64,000 nucleotides of DNA from Malachius bipustulatus (Eukaryota; Arthropoda; Insecta; Coleoptera; Melyridae), in the NCBI GenBank assembly GCA_910589415.1, contig OU342630.1:13859867-13923866 (forward strand), read 5' to 3'. The notes under the pieces are model-generated. The model saw nothing but the letters and a program-made list of their open reading frames with translations, was not told the origin of the DNA and ran no database searches. A program made the position numbers and the translations under genes. Positions 52,283 to 55,873 of this stretch are shown piece after piece. Each line of letters opens with the position of its first letter. Position 1 is the stretch's first letter.

Positions 52283-54767
52283 ATTATTAATAAATTATTC
52301 TTTTGCATACATTTAATAACCACACAAAAAATTTCTATAAAATTTTGCAAAAAATAGTTCTAAATTATTTTGGATTATCCCAGTTTCCAGAATTCGAGGC
52401 GGGTTCATGGCAGAAATATGATAGAACGAATTTAAATAAAATTTAAAAAAATTACTCAGAAAATGAAGAATTCTTCTTTCTTAAATTATTATTAAAATGA
52501 GTGAGAAAATTTTTCATTCAAATAACACAGAGAGGGTTTTGCACTAAAAGCATTAGTTTATTTTCATTTAATCAGTCCACTGAACCTATAAAATAAGATC
52601 CTGTATTATTTTCGATCTCAAAACTAAAATAATTATCAGTTTTGAAACAGTATTCCTAAGATGTGTCACTACGATACCTGTTCTTGCAATTTGGTCCTTT
52701 GTCGAGGAGGTATGAGCACTTTGTCCCTGAATATCATGTCGAGTCTCATCATGCCAGCTAAATCTGCCAACTCGGAGTTATCGACCACTTCTCTGGCACA
52801 TATTCTGCAACATCCGCAACTTGAACAACCGCTGTCGCCTTCTCCACAACCACATTCCCTAGAAATAAAATGTAGACATATACCATTATTATAAAACATC
52901 TTAATATGAGTCTTTGCTTAATTTTTGCTTAAATTTTTATTTCAAATTCAAATTTTCATTTTTGGTTTCCTGAGAAATCACCAAGGTATAAGAATAGTAA
53001 CAAAGTCATACTCACTGGCCAGGATTGCGTTCAGCACTCATTGACGATAAGCAGCTGATGCTATATCCGGTACACTCACGGCATACAGTGCATATCATGC
53101 ACATGTCATCGTGCCAGGAATGCATACCAGGTGAACACATATTGTGATGGACCTCAGGCAGATTACCATCACTGCTGCAGGCATCTTGCCCGTCCTCTCG
53201 TCTGGCTGCAGCCGGTTCCTCCCCTTCCTCGTATAGCTCCTGTTCCTCCTGGCTGTTGCTGCATGTTTCCATAGCTATCACACTTGTTCCTGGTGCTACA
53301 AAATTATTAAACTATTTATAAATAAAAGTGTAGCCAATGGATACTTGCAAAAATGCAAATCTTAACCACTTTATCAATCACGAGATATTATGTATGGTAC
53401 ATTCCAGCCAAAGTGGCCATGACGTCATTGATAACAAAAATACAAGTTTGCCAGCTTTCAAGATTGGATGAAATTATGGAATTCTATGGCAAGTATTCTT
53501 TTTAGTCTGAATCATGCTGCTCCAGCATTTGCCACAGAGCTCATTAGCACGAGTGACACGTTTCAAACTTATTTTTAGAGCCGATGAAAGCAAGCTTATG
53601 AAAGGTAGCATAAATTTTGATAACTGAACTATCTAAATATTCATTTAAAATAACTATGCACAATAACACACCGATTAGATACGTCGTAGCACAAATCGAA
53701 AATTCCTCCGAGAAAGTTTAAGTTACTGTAAAAACGACATTCGTAAATAATTAATTATGTTGAACGTCATAAATTTGACAGTAATTTTCATTTGAATGAA
53801 TCCGGCTACATGGTTCAGTCCTACCATCTCAAAACATATTATCATCACACGCTCAGAGGTGTATGTGCTTTGTGTAAATAAGGTTGGTATAAAGATGTCA
53901 TTCATGTCGTCATGGCCAGTTTAGCTGACATTACCCATAGTTACCTTCTTTATTTGAATATCCGTATTCTCGTCCGCACTGGTATTTATTATTTATTCCA
54001 AAAGTAAAAATATAACCTTTTGCTGTTAAAACTACTGCATGTGCTTTGCCTAGTGCTACCTGTGTTACAAATTCTCCCTTTAGGCTGGTAACAACTCCTG
54101 AAAGAGAAACAAATAAAAATTCAAAGAAACACTGACTGAAAAATGCTCAAGATGAAGCAGTTAAAATATCGATTAGTGAATTTCTACAGCAATGAAATAG
54201 TGACAAAATCTTATAAAATTTGAAACTAAAAATACCCTGATTTTAGATATCAGATCATTTCTCCTTATAAAATTTTTGCTACATCATCTAACAATTCCCA
54301 ATTTAAAATTTTTAAAACCCCTTTTTGGTTACTGCTTCAGACAAAATAAATAAATGTTTACATAATTTAAAAGCAGACTTTCACAAAAAGTTTTCTTCAA
54401 TAATTCAAAATCAAAGATAACAAGTTAAATTGCACAAGTTAGAAGAACGAATGCTTTAACTAAATGATCTAATCGCTTAAAGTTATGAAAATACAGATGT
54501 GCTTGTGAAAGTCTCATGAAATCAACTCGATTTGTTTATTATTGATAAATAAAAGGACTTCCATACCAGAAGATACGTCCGCATGAGTGGTATCTTTTCC
54601 AAACATAATCAGTTCACCATCTCTGCTAATCAGAGCCGTGGTTGCATTATTACAAGCAGCGTAAGTGATAAACTGCCCATCTACTTTGATCATCTTCTTA
54701 GGCTTGGTCGGTTTTGGTTGCCTTCGGATTTTGTTGGGGTCTCCATCCTCACCTCTCCTCGCAGTTC
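10728..54767 (-). CDS. hiw: highwire / MYCBP2-type E3 ubiquitin ligase, 21 exons of the middle part
   Basis: Joined minus-strand exons encode about 1,700 residues of the PHR (PAM/Highwire/RPM-1) family. In order: RCC1-type repeats (exons 1-8) with a Cys-rich insert (exons 3-4, CMICTVCRECTGY and CGCGEGDSGCSSCGCCRICA); PHR1 (exons 9-11, NRFESHGGGWGYSGHSVEAI and FGLFGGRGEYTAK); helical region (11-13); PHR2 (14-16, SRTWNTGNGSPDAICF and ENVKYAVRLRNHGGR); downstream conserved region (17-21). Members are giant (about 4,000-5,000 residues) neuronal ligases that, with an F-box partner, restrain synapse growth and promote axon degeneration by turning over DLK/Wallenda; the RING is C-terminal. N- and C-terminal exons were not found, so the gene extends beyond at least one side of the window. 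Every junction keeps the frame and no stop interrupts, so the gene looks functional. The span here is 44 kb, mostly transposon-filled introns. Confidence 0.95.
10967..11151. repeat. Short hairpin element (MITE-like)
   Basis: Left end TGCAACAGCGGCCGGACATT and the inverse of the right end TGCAACAGAGCGTCGGGCAT are related. Inside, 'atgtaagagaaaagttgtat' pairs with 'atacaatttttctcttacat' and 'ggtttgaagagac' with 'gtctcttcaaac'. The 185-bp unit folds into one long hairpin and sits in the intron between highwire exons 21 and 20. Confidence 0.7.
11246..11496 (-). CDS. hiw: highwire exon 20
   Basis: Acceptor TTCGTAG|TATG and donor GGCG|GTGAGT. It encodes QWPANSVILPGNEVVFSLET, then ASDYYDRASAYGFRCLVVGY, then GGMCAASLMKKDLQLPS. 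All are strongly conserved family motifs. Length 251 bp keeps the reading phase from exon 19 into exon 21. Confidence 0.93.
11497..11979. other. Intron stretch with no recognised feature
   Basis: Between exon 20 and the Penelope-like insertion I see no exon, open frame or terminal repeats. Confidence 0.5.
12060..12490 (+). pseudogene. Penelope-like GIY-YIG endonuclease remnant
   Basis: The plus strand reads KNPNRKKKIYKIPCNNCEKQ then YIGQTKQHI, the Cys-containing linker and YIG part of a Penelope GIY-YIG domain. It continues LSKHQQTTGHQFNYDKTEII and YKRTILEMIHN, SVNDRTEINNLSRIYQ, which is the usual C terminus of these proteins. Between QHIN and KMALSKH the expected arginine-rich EHK segment is missing, so there is an internal deletion. 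The N-terminal reverse transcriptase is absent. Confidence 0.75.
12781..13420. mobile_element. TACAGGGTG-type element nested in the Penelope-like unit
   Basis: Ends ATACAGGGTGATCCCGAAAT and its inverse (ATACAGGGTGATCCCAAAAT), continuing 'ggcggacacgga' on both sides. Flanks are TA (..ggcTATACAGGG and CCCTGTATAaag), as in the Tc1-mariner superfamily. No coding region is recognised. Confidence 0.75.
13421..14170. other. GC-rich block of unknown origin
   Basis: Base composition changes abruptly to GC-rich with many CpGs between 13420 and 14160. 'tgtataaagagcgcc' at the left and 'aataaagccgtc' near 14090 could be a TATA box and a poly(A) signal, as in an LTR, but no inverted or duplicated ends were found. 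Minus-strand frames of 75-100 codons here match nothing I know. Confidence 0.35.
14211..14976. mobile_element. Foldback element with ACAGTGCGCGAGAAAAGTAA ends
   Basis: Both ends are ACAGTGCGCGAGAAAAGTAA going inward, and the arms pair for about 190 bp (14211-14400 with 14790-14976), including an internal 'agggtgatgcgcgaaaaagt'. The centre is AT-rich with short 'attaaat' repeats at 14610-14680. Non-coding. Confidence 0.8.
15776..15982 (-). CDS. hiw: highwire exon 19
   Basis: Acceptor ATATCTAG|GG and donor CCTG|GTAAGA. It encodes ALFPDNVKWMSIEFDPACAT then AQPEDSLKIYIPALD, a conserved post-PHR2 block. The rest of the exon (NKLKPTKYVDIEDGDSPPSP) is more variable in the family. Confidence 0.93.
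16071..16291 (-). CDS. hiw: highwire exon 18
   Basis: Acceptor TTTTAG|AGCGG and donor CTACAG|GTATGA (phase 2). It encodes SGVNILSLIHEILPHVSALN and ends ..YTWVQSDHPYKPASVSNY, which runs on directly into exon 19 as in other family members. Confidence 0.93.
16292..16877. other. Intron, no recognised feature
   Basis: An ordinary AT-rich intron between exons 18 and 17. A 61-codon plus-strand frame at 16361-16546 has no recognisable motif. Confidence 0.5.
16878..17112 (-). CDS. hiw: highwire exon 17
   Basis: Acceptor TTTCCAG|TAAT and donor CACGG|GTGAGC. It encodes NPVECVRGSATKLEHQSRKA, VLSMMSTIVHSACKLMVYAR and LSNACVVTTLLPLVIAHISP, a helical segment after PHR2. Confidence 0.93.
17258..17436 (-). 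CDS. hiw: highwire exon 16 (end of PHR2)
   Basis: Acceptor TTTTCTAG|GAAA and donor TACAG|GTAATT. It encodes ENVKYAVRLRNHGGRTNNGD then GTTFTFSTCSLSFNGTTLTR and GQLPMLLYY. These are hallmark C-terminal strands of a PHR domain. Confidence 0.95.
17518..17655 (-). CDS. hiw: highwire exon 15 (PHR2)
   Basis: Acceptor TTTCTAG|AGTT and donor TAAA|GTGAGA. It encodes SSLNVAEGHAHTQRWNSIEI then FAPEIIEIKFERPVPIK, the centre of the second PHR domain. Length 138 bp, phase 0 on both sides. Confidence 0.93.
17656..20004. other. Intron stretch; pyrimidine-rich tract
   Basis: Part of the 7.4-kb intron between exons 15 and 14. From about 18660 to 19040 the plus strand is very rich in C and T ('cttctctctcgtcc' runs), purine-rich in the highwire transcript. 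No open frame, tRNA or clear terminal repeat was recognised in the rest. Confidence 0.5.
20585..21718. mobile_element. Nested element with TATACYTCATTTAATAACTA ends
   Basis: Left 'tatacctcatttaataacta' and the inverse of the right end 'tatacttcatttaataacta' both continue 'ggaggagtaaa', a terminal repeat of about 32 bp. The left third recurs nearly identically at 56728-57052, proving mobility. No transposase is recognised inside. Confidence 0.75.
22390..22457 (-). pseudogene. pogo-type transposase N-terminal remnant
   Basis: From an ATG at 22457 the minus strand reads MANTRRSLTLEQKAKIQ, which resembles the start of pogo/Tigger (CENP-B-like helix-turn-helix) transposases. Similarity stops after about 20 codons, so this is a remnant left by internal deletion. 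Confidence 0.4.
23581..24327. mobile_element. Unclassified two-gene DNA transposon, deleted copy A
   Basis: Left end GTCCACTGAGTGTTGTCTGT and the inverse of the right end GTACACTGAGTGTTGTCTGT form a terminal repeat of about 25 bp. The same element occurs at 47195-50622 (copy B). The copy keeps one first exon on the minus strand, complete with splice donor, and the beginning of another on the plus strand, broken after MWYRSS. No transposase family could be named. Confidence 0.7.
23755..23920 (-). CDS. Orphan first exon in copy A, unknown product
   Basis: An ATG at 23920 opens a frame encoding MDWVYSRYELQKITQNAWET, then IELPRTWSCVVKLLGYFTAE and KENGGVMLSFKRQQA. It ends at a perfect splice donor GCAG|GTAGGT. 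Copy B has a homologous stretch but with the ATG changed to ACG and a 2-bp deletion. I do not recognise the protein. It looks like the start of a gene of the parental transposon, stranded when the rest was deleted. Confidence 0.5.
24345..24718. repeat. Two adjacent short hairpin (MITE-like) elements
   Basis: The first (24345-24555) has inverted ends 'tagtggttcaaacgtgtttt' and 'tagtggttcaaacgtgtttc'. The second (about 24557-24718) has 'gtccgtattcatcaaa' facing 'tttattgatgaatatgggc', with 'gttatatttt' or 'aaaatataac' inside both arms. Neither is coding. Confidence 0.6.
25060..25266 (-). CDS. hiw: highwire exon 14 (start of PHR2)
   Basis: Donor GAAGAT|GTAAGT. Acceptor chosen at TTGTTGTAG|GAAGAT; a second AG 12 bp downstream (CTTCAG|AGTGC) would also keep frame. 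It encodes SRFTRTNQSRTWNTGNGSPD, AICFQVDRPGISIAGVGIYS and HYEYEVELLED, the N-terminal strands of the second PHR domain. Confidence 0.93.
25267..26110. other. Intron, no recognised feature
   Basis: Intron between exons 14 and 13. A 93-codon minus-strand frame at 25322-25603 has no motif I recognise and no splice support. Confidence 0.5.
26111..26305 (-). CDS. hiw: highwire exon 13
   Basis: Acceptor TTTCAG|ATCG and donor ACTGAG|GTATTT. It encodes IESSYSGLTWTWREILDHLL and RNCCNLLARVVAELVHQCSA, the helical region between the PHR domains. Length 195 bp, phase 0 on both sides. Confidence 0.92.
26350..26746 (+). repeat. MITE, copy 1 (inverted partner at 51499-51892)
   Basis: About 400 bp that recurs in reverse orientation at 51499-51892. 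Its ends are inverted repeats around 'aagtttaaaaagtca'. Shared internal motifs include 'gtgaaattaaaaatattaat', 'aacgagcgtaaattattgaa' and 'aaccacgtatatgaaacaaa'. Confidence 0.7.
26747..27666. other. Intron, no recognised feature
   Basis: Remainder of the intron between exons 13 and 12. No open frame, exon or clear repeat was identified. Confidence 0.5.
27667..27906 (-). CDS. hiw: highwire exon 12
   Basis: Acceptor ATTATAG|GATTC and donor AGTCAG|GTAAGT. It encodes SNQRLLSAVLCALCAPSIRL RSTFPLL and ends DSHHYPILVEQMSYKSQ, a conserved helical block. Length 240 bp, phase 0. Confidence 0.93.
27968..28696 (-). CDS. hiw: highwire exon 11 (end of PHR1 and linker)
   Basis: Largest exon, 729 bp, phase 0 on both sides; acceptor TTTCAG|GCAA and donor GAGAAG|GTATGT. 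It starts ANRWYVAWCRITGPSSDCGS and FKSSKKSNNGTDVNAGQIPQ, closing PHR1. It continues through SEPVHILSKEFSRTVTKECF, LLSLLQWSWNT and ECHNTFVACFHAFYPTAYLK, all conserved in the family. Confidence 0.96.
29052..29158 (+). promoter_or_regulatory. LTR promoter: TATA box with heat-shock-like motifs upstream
   Basis: TATATAAGG begins at 29151. Upstream are two inverted pairs of the heat-shock element type nTTCnnGAAn, TTCCAGAA (29052-29059) and TTCGAGAA (29094-29101), followed by GAA units at 29113 and 29123 in 10-bp spacing. The same sites occur in the 3' LTR about 5,032 bp downstream. Heat control is inference only. Confidence 0.45.
29281..30491 (-). mobile_element. 5'-truncated jockey-type LINE inside the LTR
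   Basis: The insert starts (on its own strand) inside the reverse transcriptase and ends in a (TAAA)n tail, seen on the plus strand as TTTA repeats at 29281-29307. GATAT is duplicated on both sides (29276-29280 and 30492-30496). This is the usual structure of an aborted target-primed reverse transcription event. Confidence 0.9.
29587..30480 (-). pseudogene. LINE reverse transcriptase, C-terminal part
   Basis: A 297-residue frame without stops encodes the palm and thumb of a non-LTR reverse transcriptase: GVPQGSVLGPLLFSVFIDDV, then LLYADDMKIYSQ with the catalytic YADD, GMDLNVSKCTVV and LGVTFTSSLSF. The normal stop is retained at 29587. The endonuclease and RT fingers are lost by 5' truncation, so it cannot work, but the absence of decay marks it as recent. 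Confidence 0.88.
30651..30668 (+). promoter_or_regulatory. tRNA primer-binding site
   Basis: TGGTGTCAGAAGCGGGAT begins two bases after the 5' LTR. It complements the 3' end of insect leucine tRNA (TGG then TGTCAGAAG..GGGAT) with one likely mismatch. The tRNA identity is from memory. Confidence 0.75.
30699..32015 (+). CDS. gag polyprotein of the LTR element
   Basis: A 438-codon frame. Residues about 15-130 form a Gln/Glu-rich coiled coil, with repeated VKQDVDGVRDEVNGVRNEV. Residues about 155-330 resemble a Ty3/gypsy capsid (KPPAYDGTTPWTAYKMQFQA, and SLQEFEADVNRIVHQAY). Near residue 395 a single CCHC zinc knuckle CYRCGSSFHFIRNC is followed by an Arg-rich tail. This start is the first ATG after the primer site. 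Products would form the particle shell and bind RNA. The frame looks intact. Confidence 0.9.
   Translation: MGRLRSGKETGSDKMSEKMLADMMLLLKNGQEEQKNIVKKLEGGQEQQRLLMQQQKESEEKLLQQQKDSEEQLLKVILQQRDDYVCGLNKVKQDVDGVRDEVNGVRNEVSGFRDEVKLVEHKTKLLVEEMKNDFETKLRTLESSEVKHSPGAAPSSSFGAKVKPPAYDGTTPWTAYKMQFQAACMANGWNDTEKATALVLALRGQAVDMLQTLPVELHSNYNQLSAALELRFGNRHMEQVFQNQLMSRVQKPNESLQEFEADVNRIVHQAYPDSPQNFKEQLASQTFVNGIRDTEIQKILRMSHLTKSSEALVRALEIDAAIKASKGRNFSKVRAVTINEEKEEDVTTILERLSKMMVDKLSEQLNNGKRGWTPRRDENRKQCYRCGSSFHFIRNCKAGEQIHRSSGSLEQRPDRERSRTRDRGIYREREDLRPQQEN
32027..33826 (+). CDS. Truncated pol: Arg-rich segment plus integrase
   Basis: The frame runs just past gag in a different phase and is open to 33826. 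The first 150 or so residues are rich in Arg, Ser and Gly (NERNWNEERRPFRRFEH-like) and end RPKLMLAPRIKPIED, unlike any pol domain. From about residue 155 comes the RNase H-integrase linker (EDIGDILKRKEENGPRPTWA), the HHCC zinc site (HGG.., CRKCEKCAANKG) and the DDE core (IAIDVAGPFP, LELHSDQGRNFES, HPQSDGMVERFNRTM). The C-terminal MKVVHLNRLAPY is also typical. Protease, RT and RNase H are absent. No ATG opens the frame at 32027; expression would need frameshifting or another start. Confidence 0.85.
   Translation: MEGRILADDIKTPKFGSTRTPQCHVNSQDIRGRQDVFKTSGSWRDRNGSERPSFRVESKGFSRSERDFRRGGGCWRFGDDNGHGRNHERNWNEERRPFRRFEHRSDSQGSFIRNPPPANDEQESRSSEHRQRPKLMLAPRIKPIEDSRKEECVKRIVINEDTGWTIEACRKEQEKDEDIGDILKRKEENGPRPTWAEVSPRSPEYKALWSQWESLQIENGLLKRAWESADGKKIVMQLVVPRSKVPKILEVIHGGTSGAHFGVNKTLAKVRERFYWVNCKDDVEAWCRKCEKCAANKGPSRRLTGAMKQYNVGAPFERIAIDVAGPFPISGSGNRFILVAMDYFSKWPEAYAIPNQEAATVARVLVDNFISRFGVPLELHSDQGRNFESQVFAEMCKLLGINKTRTTPLHPQSDGMVERFNRTMEEHLSKVVSNNQRDWDQYLPLLLMSYRAAIHETTGQTPAKVVFGKEIRLPCDLVYGSPSSPPSEIRNYVDEVRNSMAEVHSLVRRKIKLASDRMKARYDLKANSGGFTEGDKVWFYNPTRKKGLSPKFMPSWEGPYTIIKRINDVVYRIQRSGAPKCKMKVVHLNRLAPYCGDSE
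33854..33866 (+). promoter_or_regulatory. Polypurine tract
   Basis: AGAAAGGGGGCAG lies directly before the 3' LTR, where plus-strand DNA synthesis of LTR elements is primed. Confidence 0.75.
33867..34464 (+). repeat. 3' LTR
   Basis: An uninterrupted 598-bp LTR, TATA box at 34183 and AATAAA near 34408. It shows the original, LINE-free site GCGGATATAAAGAATAG at 34306-34322. Confidence 0.93.
34470..36775 (-). pseudogene. Decayed jockey-type LINE
   Basis: Minus-strand remnants run in gene order. An endonuclease start (MAKFLRIALWNANGINQHKR) is near 36700-36770. A reverse transcriptase finger block in two frames (ADQITSKMLKELP, IKMLMSLFNAILG, KMAEVILITKPGKNPKDFVH) is at about 35470-35670. A FADDTVILASHEN palm motif is near 34590-34630. 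Many frameshifts and stops separate them. It is far older than the neighbouring LTR element. Confidence 0.75.
35356..35384. repeat. Run of 18 C flanked by GAATT and GAATTC
   Basis: GGAATT is followed by 18 C (35361-35378) and then TGAATTCC. A homopolymer of this kind is rare in AT-rich DNA and is hard to sequence, so its length may be wrong. Confidence 0.7.
36776..37511. other. Intron stretch with no recognised feature
   Basis: Between the decayed LINE and exon 10. GT-rich near 37190-37260. No exon or terminal repeat was identified. Confidence 0.45.
37512..37696 (-). CDS. hiw: highwire exon 10 (PHR1)
   Basis: Acceptor ATTCTAG|GTGG and donor TTACAG|GTGAGC. It encodes GFGLFGGRGEYTAKLKLLDI then GPDGGEQEGDGELLAETEEV and YPMLFEEPVPLQ, the glycine-rich core of the first PHR domain. 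Confidence 0.96.
37740..38200. repeat. Partial copy of the 3835/6732 foldback family
   Basis: It reads 'ttggtcaaaaataaacaaa', then 'tagggtgtcaaaaaaaagat' and 'gttttttgaagat', in the same order as 3890-3920 and 6733-6780. Only one arm is present, 44 bp from exon 10. Confidence 0.6.
38201..39255. other. Intron stretch with no recognised feature
   Basis: A short direct repeat is visible ('cttggaagacccatatcat' near 38821 and 'ccttaaaagacccgtatcgt' near 38868). Otherwise nothing was recognised. Confidence 0.45.
39256..39460 (+). pseudogene. LINE fragment (linker before reverse transcriptase)
   Basis: A 62-codon frame contains NHKHFFNYINSVSKVHSIPE then SMRFDDREANGD. This is the typical stretch between endonuclease and reverse transcriptase in jockey/CR1-type LINEs. 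No flanking LINE domains remain. Confidence 0.5.
39660..40430. repeat. LTR-like block with a 109-bp tandem duplication
   Basis: From 39808 to 40025 two copies of a 109-bp unit (beginning 'cgaatacagacgtcttagga') lie head to tail, differing at one or two bases. A TATA-like 'ggctatataacc' at 39769 and two AATAAAG signals near 40397-40420 suggest a solo LTR. I could not find its ends or a target duplication. Confidence 0.45.
40736..41347 (-). CDS. hiw: highwire exon 9 (last RCC1 part and start of PHR1)
   Basis: Acceptor TTTCAG|TTCTC and donor GCTTG|GTAAGT. Begins VLIPNKEETARNFKCLIINK and includes FCNRIVCMDPLYNILWSYNN and LSILSPELALPV. It ends YSKEDFQNVNRFESHGGGWG then YSGHSVEAIRFMVDTDILLG, the start of PHR1. 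Length 612 bp. Confidence 0.96.
41441..41711 (-). CDS. hiw: highwire exon 8 (RCC1 region)
   Basis: Acceptor CTTGCAG|AAAG and donor CTATAG|GTGAGT. Starts KGQLGRP and ends RRATWVGAAGDQTFLKIDES LINSSSIARSTVTANKASI. Between GRP and the conserved PAPVPGIG lies a Pro/Ser/Gln-rich insert (SQSPQDTSQPGQSSASGQRY) of roughly 30 residues, longer than I recall in other members. Confidence 0.94.
41819..41992 (-). CDS. hiw: highwire exon 7 (RCC1 repeat)
   Basis: Acceptor ATTTCAG|GTGT and donor TATCAG|GTTAGC. Encodes VYSFGSNLYGQLGCGDILAK and AVHIAAGSNHTVVLTSKGEV then YTFGNYQ, a complete RCC1-type repeat. Phase 0 on both sides. Confidence 0.95.
41993..43487. other. Intron between exons 7 and 6
   Basis: It contains the short TACAGGGTG-type repeat at 42285-42614. 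A 109-codon minus-strand frame at 42745-43074 has no recognisable motif. Confidence 0.45.
42285..42614. repeat. Short TACAGGGTG-type repeat
   Basis: Left 'atacagggtgttaaaaaata' and the inverse of the right end 'atacagggatgttttattat' are similar, giving a 330-bp MITE-like unit. The match is weaker than for the larger elements. Confidence 0.45.
43488..43636 (-). CDS. hiw: highwire exon 6 (RCC1 region)
   Basis: Acceptor TTTTCAAG|TAAA and donor GGACAG|GTAAAA. Encodes IERDAARIASLPPAKITIPS then VVQIACGLHHSVLLLQNGQ, which joins exon 7 VYSFGSN in one RCC1 blade. Confidence 0.94.
43745..44604. repeat. 860-bp near-perfect palindrome
   Basis: Arms 43745-44172 and 44178-44604 are inverted copies with few differences; the centre is 'tacagggtgatgaaaa', a short spacer, then 'tttttcatcaccctgta'. 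Outer ends are GTACCGGGTGGGCATTTAAG. One visible difference turns a TAG in the left arm (near 43868) into AAG in the right arm. It sits in the intron between exons 6 and 5. Confidence 0.92.
44730..44915. repeat. AAGTACTT-rich repeat, possible hAT end
   Basis: 'cagagctgggcaaagtactc' at 44732 looks like a hAT terminal sequence. It is followed by many irregular copies of 'agtacttgaagtac' and 'ttttagttacttcaagtac'. No matching right end was found. Confidence 0.45.
45491..46240. repeat. 750-bp foldback element flanked by TA
   Basis: Arms begin TACCGTGTGTCCCCGGATAA and its inverse (one difference) and pair for about 350 bp. The same 68-codon frame (KLAYDFEIWYTDLNVDSGQL) appears on opposite strands at 45609-45815 and 45916-46122. 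Flanks are TA on both sides. The centre lies near 45866. Confidence 0.9.
46610..46760 (-). CDS. hiw: highwire exon 5 (basic linker)
   Basis: Acceptor TTAATCAG|CTTC and donor CACAG|GTAGGT. Encodes LQVRLDERKNRSKKSAGPSK then KIKPIKPASPLHRPSNQ. It is a basic, low-complexity linker between the Cys-rich insert and the next RCC1 blades, supported by phase and by the LQVRLDERK start. Confidence 0.88.
46761..47194. other. Intron stretch with no recognised feature
   Basis: Between exon 5 and the nested transposons. Nothing was recognised. Confidence 0.45.
47301..47430 (+). CDS. Orphan first exon in copy B, unknown product
   Basis: ATG at 47301 opens 43 codons, MWYRSSRQRRVLRNNEYPTN then ILFRQVIDEVEPGNFLITKM, ending at a splice donor AATGCAA|GTAAGTAAG. 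It points inward from the left end, as the minus-strand exon of copy A points inward from the right end. The parent element seems to have had two convergent spliced genes. I do not recognise the protein. Confidence 0.45.
47570..48095. repeat. 262-bp tandem duplication inside the piggyBac element
   Basis: 'gaagatgtacgcgaaaaac' at 47583 recurs at 47845, and the sequence between matches through 'tacagggtggcctaacgaaa' (47799) and 'tacagggcggcccaacgaaa' (48058). It lies between the left end and the 3' end of the transposase gene, and part of it replaces the expected Cys-rich C terminus. Confidence 0.75.
48053..49710 (-). pseudogene. piggyBac transposase, broken by frameshift and stop
   Basis: The start MFSDDDSDVEYDPANDTF at 49710 is in one frame. 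After a 1-nt shift near 49655 the main 432-codon frame (48329-49627) follows. It includes VLEEIMSPLQYFEALVTQKV, catalytic Asp in ALDECLVLYKGR, in VVLDNWYVS and in NMGAVDATDQ. A TAA at 48329-48331 (after IYSIKN) stops it, though the same frame continues through HELVRAEHNTRRRCFAC, a leftover of the C-terminal zinc region. All three acidic residues survive, so decay is recent. Confidence 0.88.
51499..51892 (-). repeat. MITE, copy 2 (inverted relative to 26350-26746)
   Basis: Both ends read GATWAAGTTTAAAAAGTCA going inward. The body matches copy 1 in reverse. It is inserted in the LINE remnant. Confidence 0.72.
52216..52279 (+). repeat. (AATA)n tract, 64 bp
   Basis: Sixteen or so perfect AATA units form the tail of the preceding LINE remnant. 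Confidence 0.95.
52678..52858 (-). CDS. hiw: highwire exon 4 (Cys-rich insert)
   Basis: Acceptor TTTCTAG|GGAA and donor GAACAG|GTATCG. Encodes ECGCGEGDSGCSSCGCCRIC then AREVVDNSELADLAGMMRLD, the second half of the cysteine cluster between RCC1 blades. Confidence 0.95.
53016..53295 (-). CDS. hiw: highwire exon 3 (acidic stretch and Cys-rich insert)
   Basis: Acceptor TTTGTAG|CACC and donor GGCCA|GTGAGT. Encodes SNSQEEQELYEEGEEPAAAR, then GNLPEVHHNMCSPGMHSWHD and DMCMICTVCRECTGYSISCL. The Cys spacing is as in MYCBP2. Confidence 0.95.
53406..53925. repeat. MITE-like element next to highwire exon 2
   Basis: 'agccaaagtggccatgacg' at 53406 faces 'cgtcatggccagtttagct' at 53925. The outer flanks share 'acatt'. 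The unit is 520 bp and ends 19 bp from the donor of exon 2. Confidence 0.55.
53945..54097 (-). CDS. hiw: highwire exon 2 (RCC1 repeat)
   Basis: Acceptor CTTTCAG|GAGT and donor AAGAAG|GTAACT. Encodes VVTSLKGEFVTQVALGKAHA then VVLTAKGYIFTFGINNKYQC GR, a complete RCC1 blade. It joins exon 1 (phase 1) and exon 3 (phase 1). Confidence 0.95.
54567..54767 (-). CDS. hiw: highwire exon 1 of those in the window (RCC1 region)
   Basis: Acceptor CATTTTAG|GAAC and donor TTCTG|GTATGG. Encodes TARRGEDGDPNKIRRQPKPT KPKKMIKV then YAACNNATTALISRDGELIM. It is not the true first exon: the acceptor site and phase require an upstream exon beyond 54767, which I could not find up to 64000. Confidence 0.95.
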
Positions 54768-55873
54768 CTAAAATGAGGTAAGCAAACAATTTCAGAACAT
54801 GAAAGATTGAATTTATGTCCTCAACAAGGGCGTAGCAAGGATTTTTTCTAGGAGGGGCCAGTGGTGGCTCGGGACATTATAGCTTATAGAACGGGCCCAA
54901 AATAGCCCAGCAGGTGAATTTTTTTTAATACTCAAGGTCGCACAATTTCCCAGAATTTGGATAAATACAGGTTGTCCCAGAATAAAAGGGGCAAACTTCA
55001 AAAGTATATTATTTACTTGATCTTAAGACAAAAAGTCTCAATGAAACTATAATACCCTCTTAATTGAGTATAAACAAAGTTCAATATGTTCCATAAAAAA
55101 TTTCATTTTTTTGTATAACTCCAAAACGGTTTAATTTTTTTTATGAAATTCCTTGTTGTTTTTCTATTAATTAGTCTAATATTACAGCGATAATTATGTG
55201 TATGTAATTTGAATCAGGGACATACAATAGATAGGGGTCCAACTTTTTTACCCCCTATTTTTGTACGCTTTTTTTCCAAAAGATTTTTTTTATATCTGGT
55301 CCACCCGCAATAGAGGTTACTTTTTAAAATAAAAATTTCAAACTTTGAGGATTTGTGTAATTAATATAAGATCATATCGTGTGAGCAAATGAAAACATAA
55401 TTTAATAGAGAAGAAATTAAAACTACCTCTCACAACTTGAAATTTGACTGGATTATCATTACAATATTTTAATACCCGCTACTACTAAGTATTTTTAAAT
55501 TCAGGTGATTAAAATATTGCGGGCAGTAGCTGGTGGTTTAGGTCGCTCACTGTTAAGCCATTGACACTGTCACCGTCTGGGTTTGAATGCCAGCTCGGCA
55601 TGGTTGTTTGTGTTTGTCTATAAAACAAATTATTTCTTTAAAATGTTTCTGTGGCTACATGAGCTCGAACTCAAAGCCAAAGTACCAGAGTGAAGCGACT
55701 ATGTCTTATCTACACAGTTAATATCGATGCTCCCTCTATTTTTTTTTAATAAAATGATTAAAATGTTCACAAATGGTTAATCTAAGGGATAATTCTTTTA
55801 GTTCACGCTACATTAATATCCAGAATAAAAAAAATGAAATAAGGCTCAATCTTTGTTTAGTTATGTTTCAGAC
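54768..55873. other. Intron stretch, scattered repeat ends
   Basis: 'aatacaggttgtcccagaat' near 54966 resembles a degenerate TACAGGGTG end. 'gtgtgagcaaatgaaaacat' at 55381 is one end of the 9556-10449 family. Nothing coding was recognised. Confidence 0.45.
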
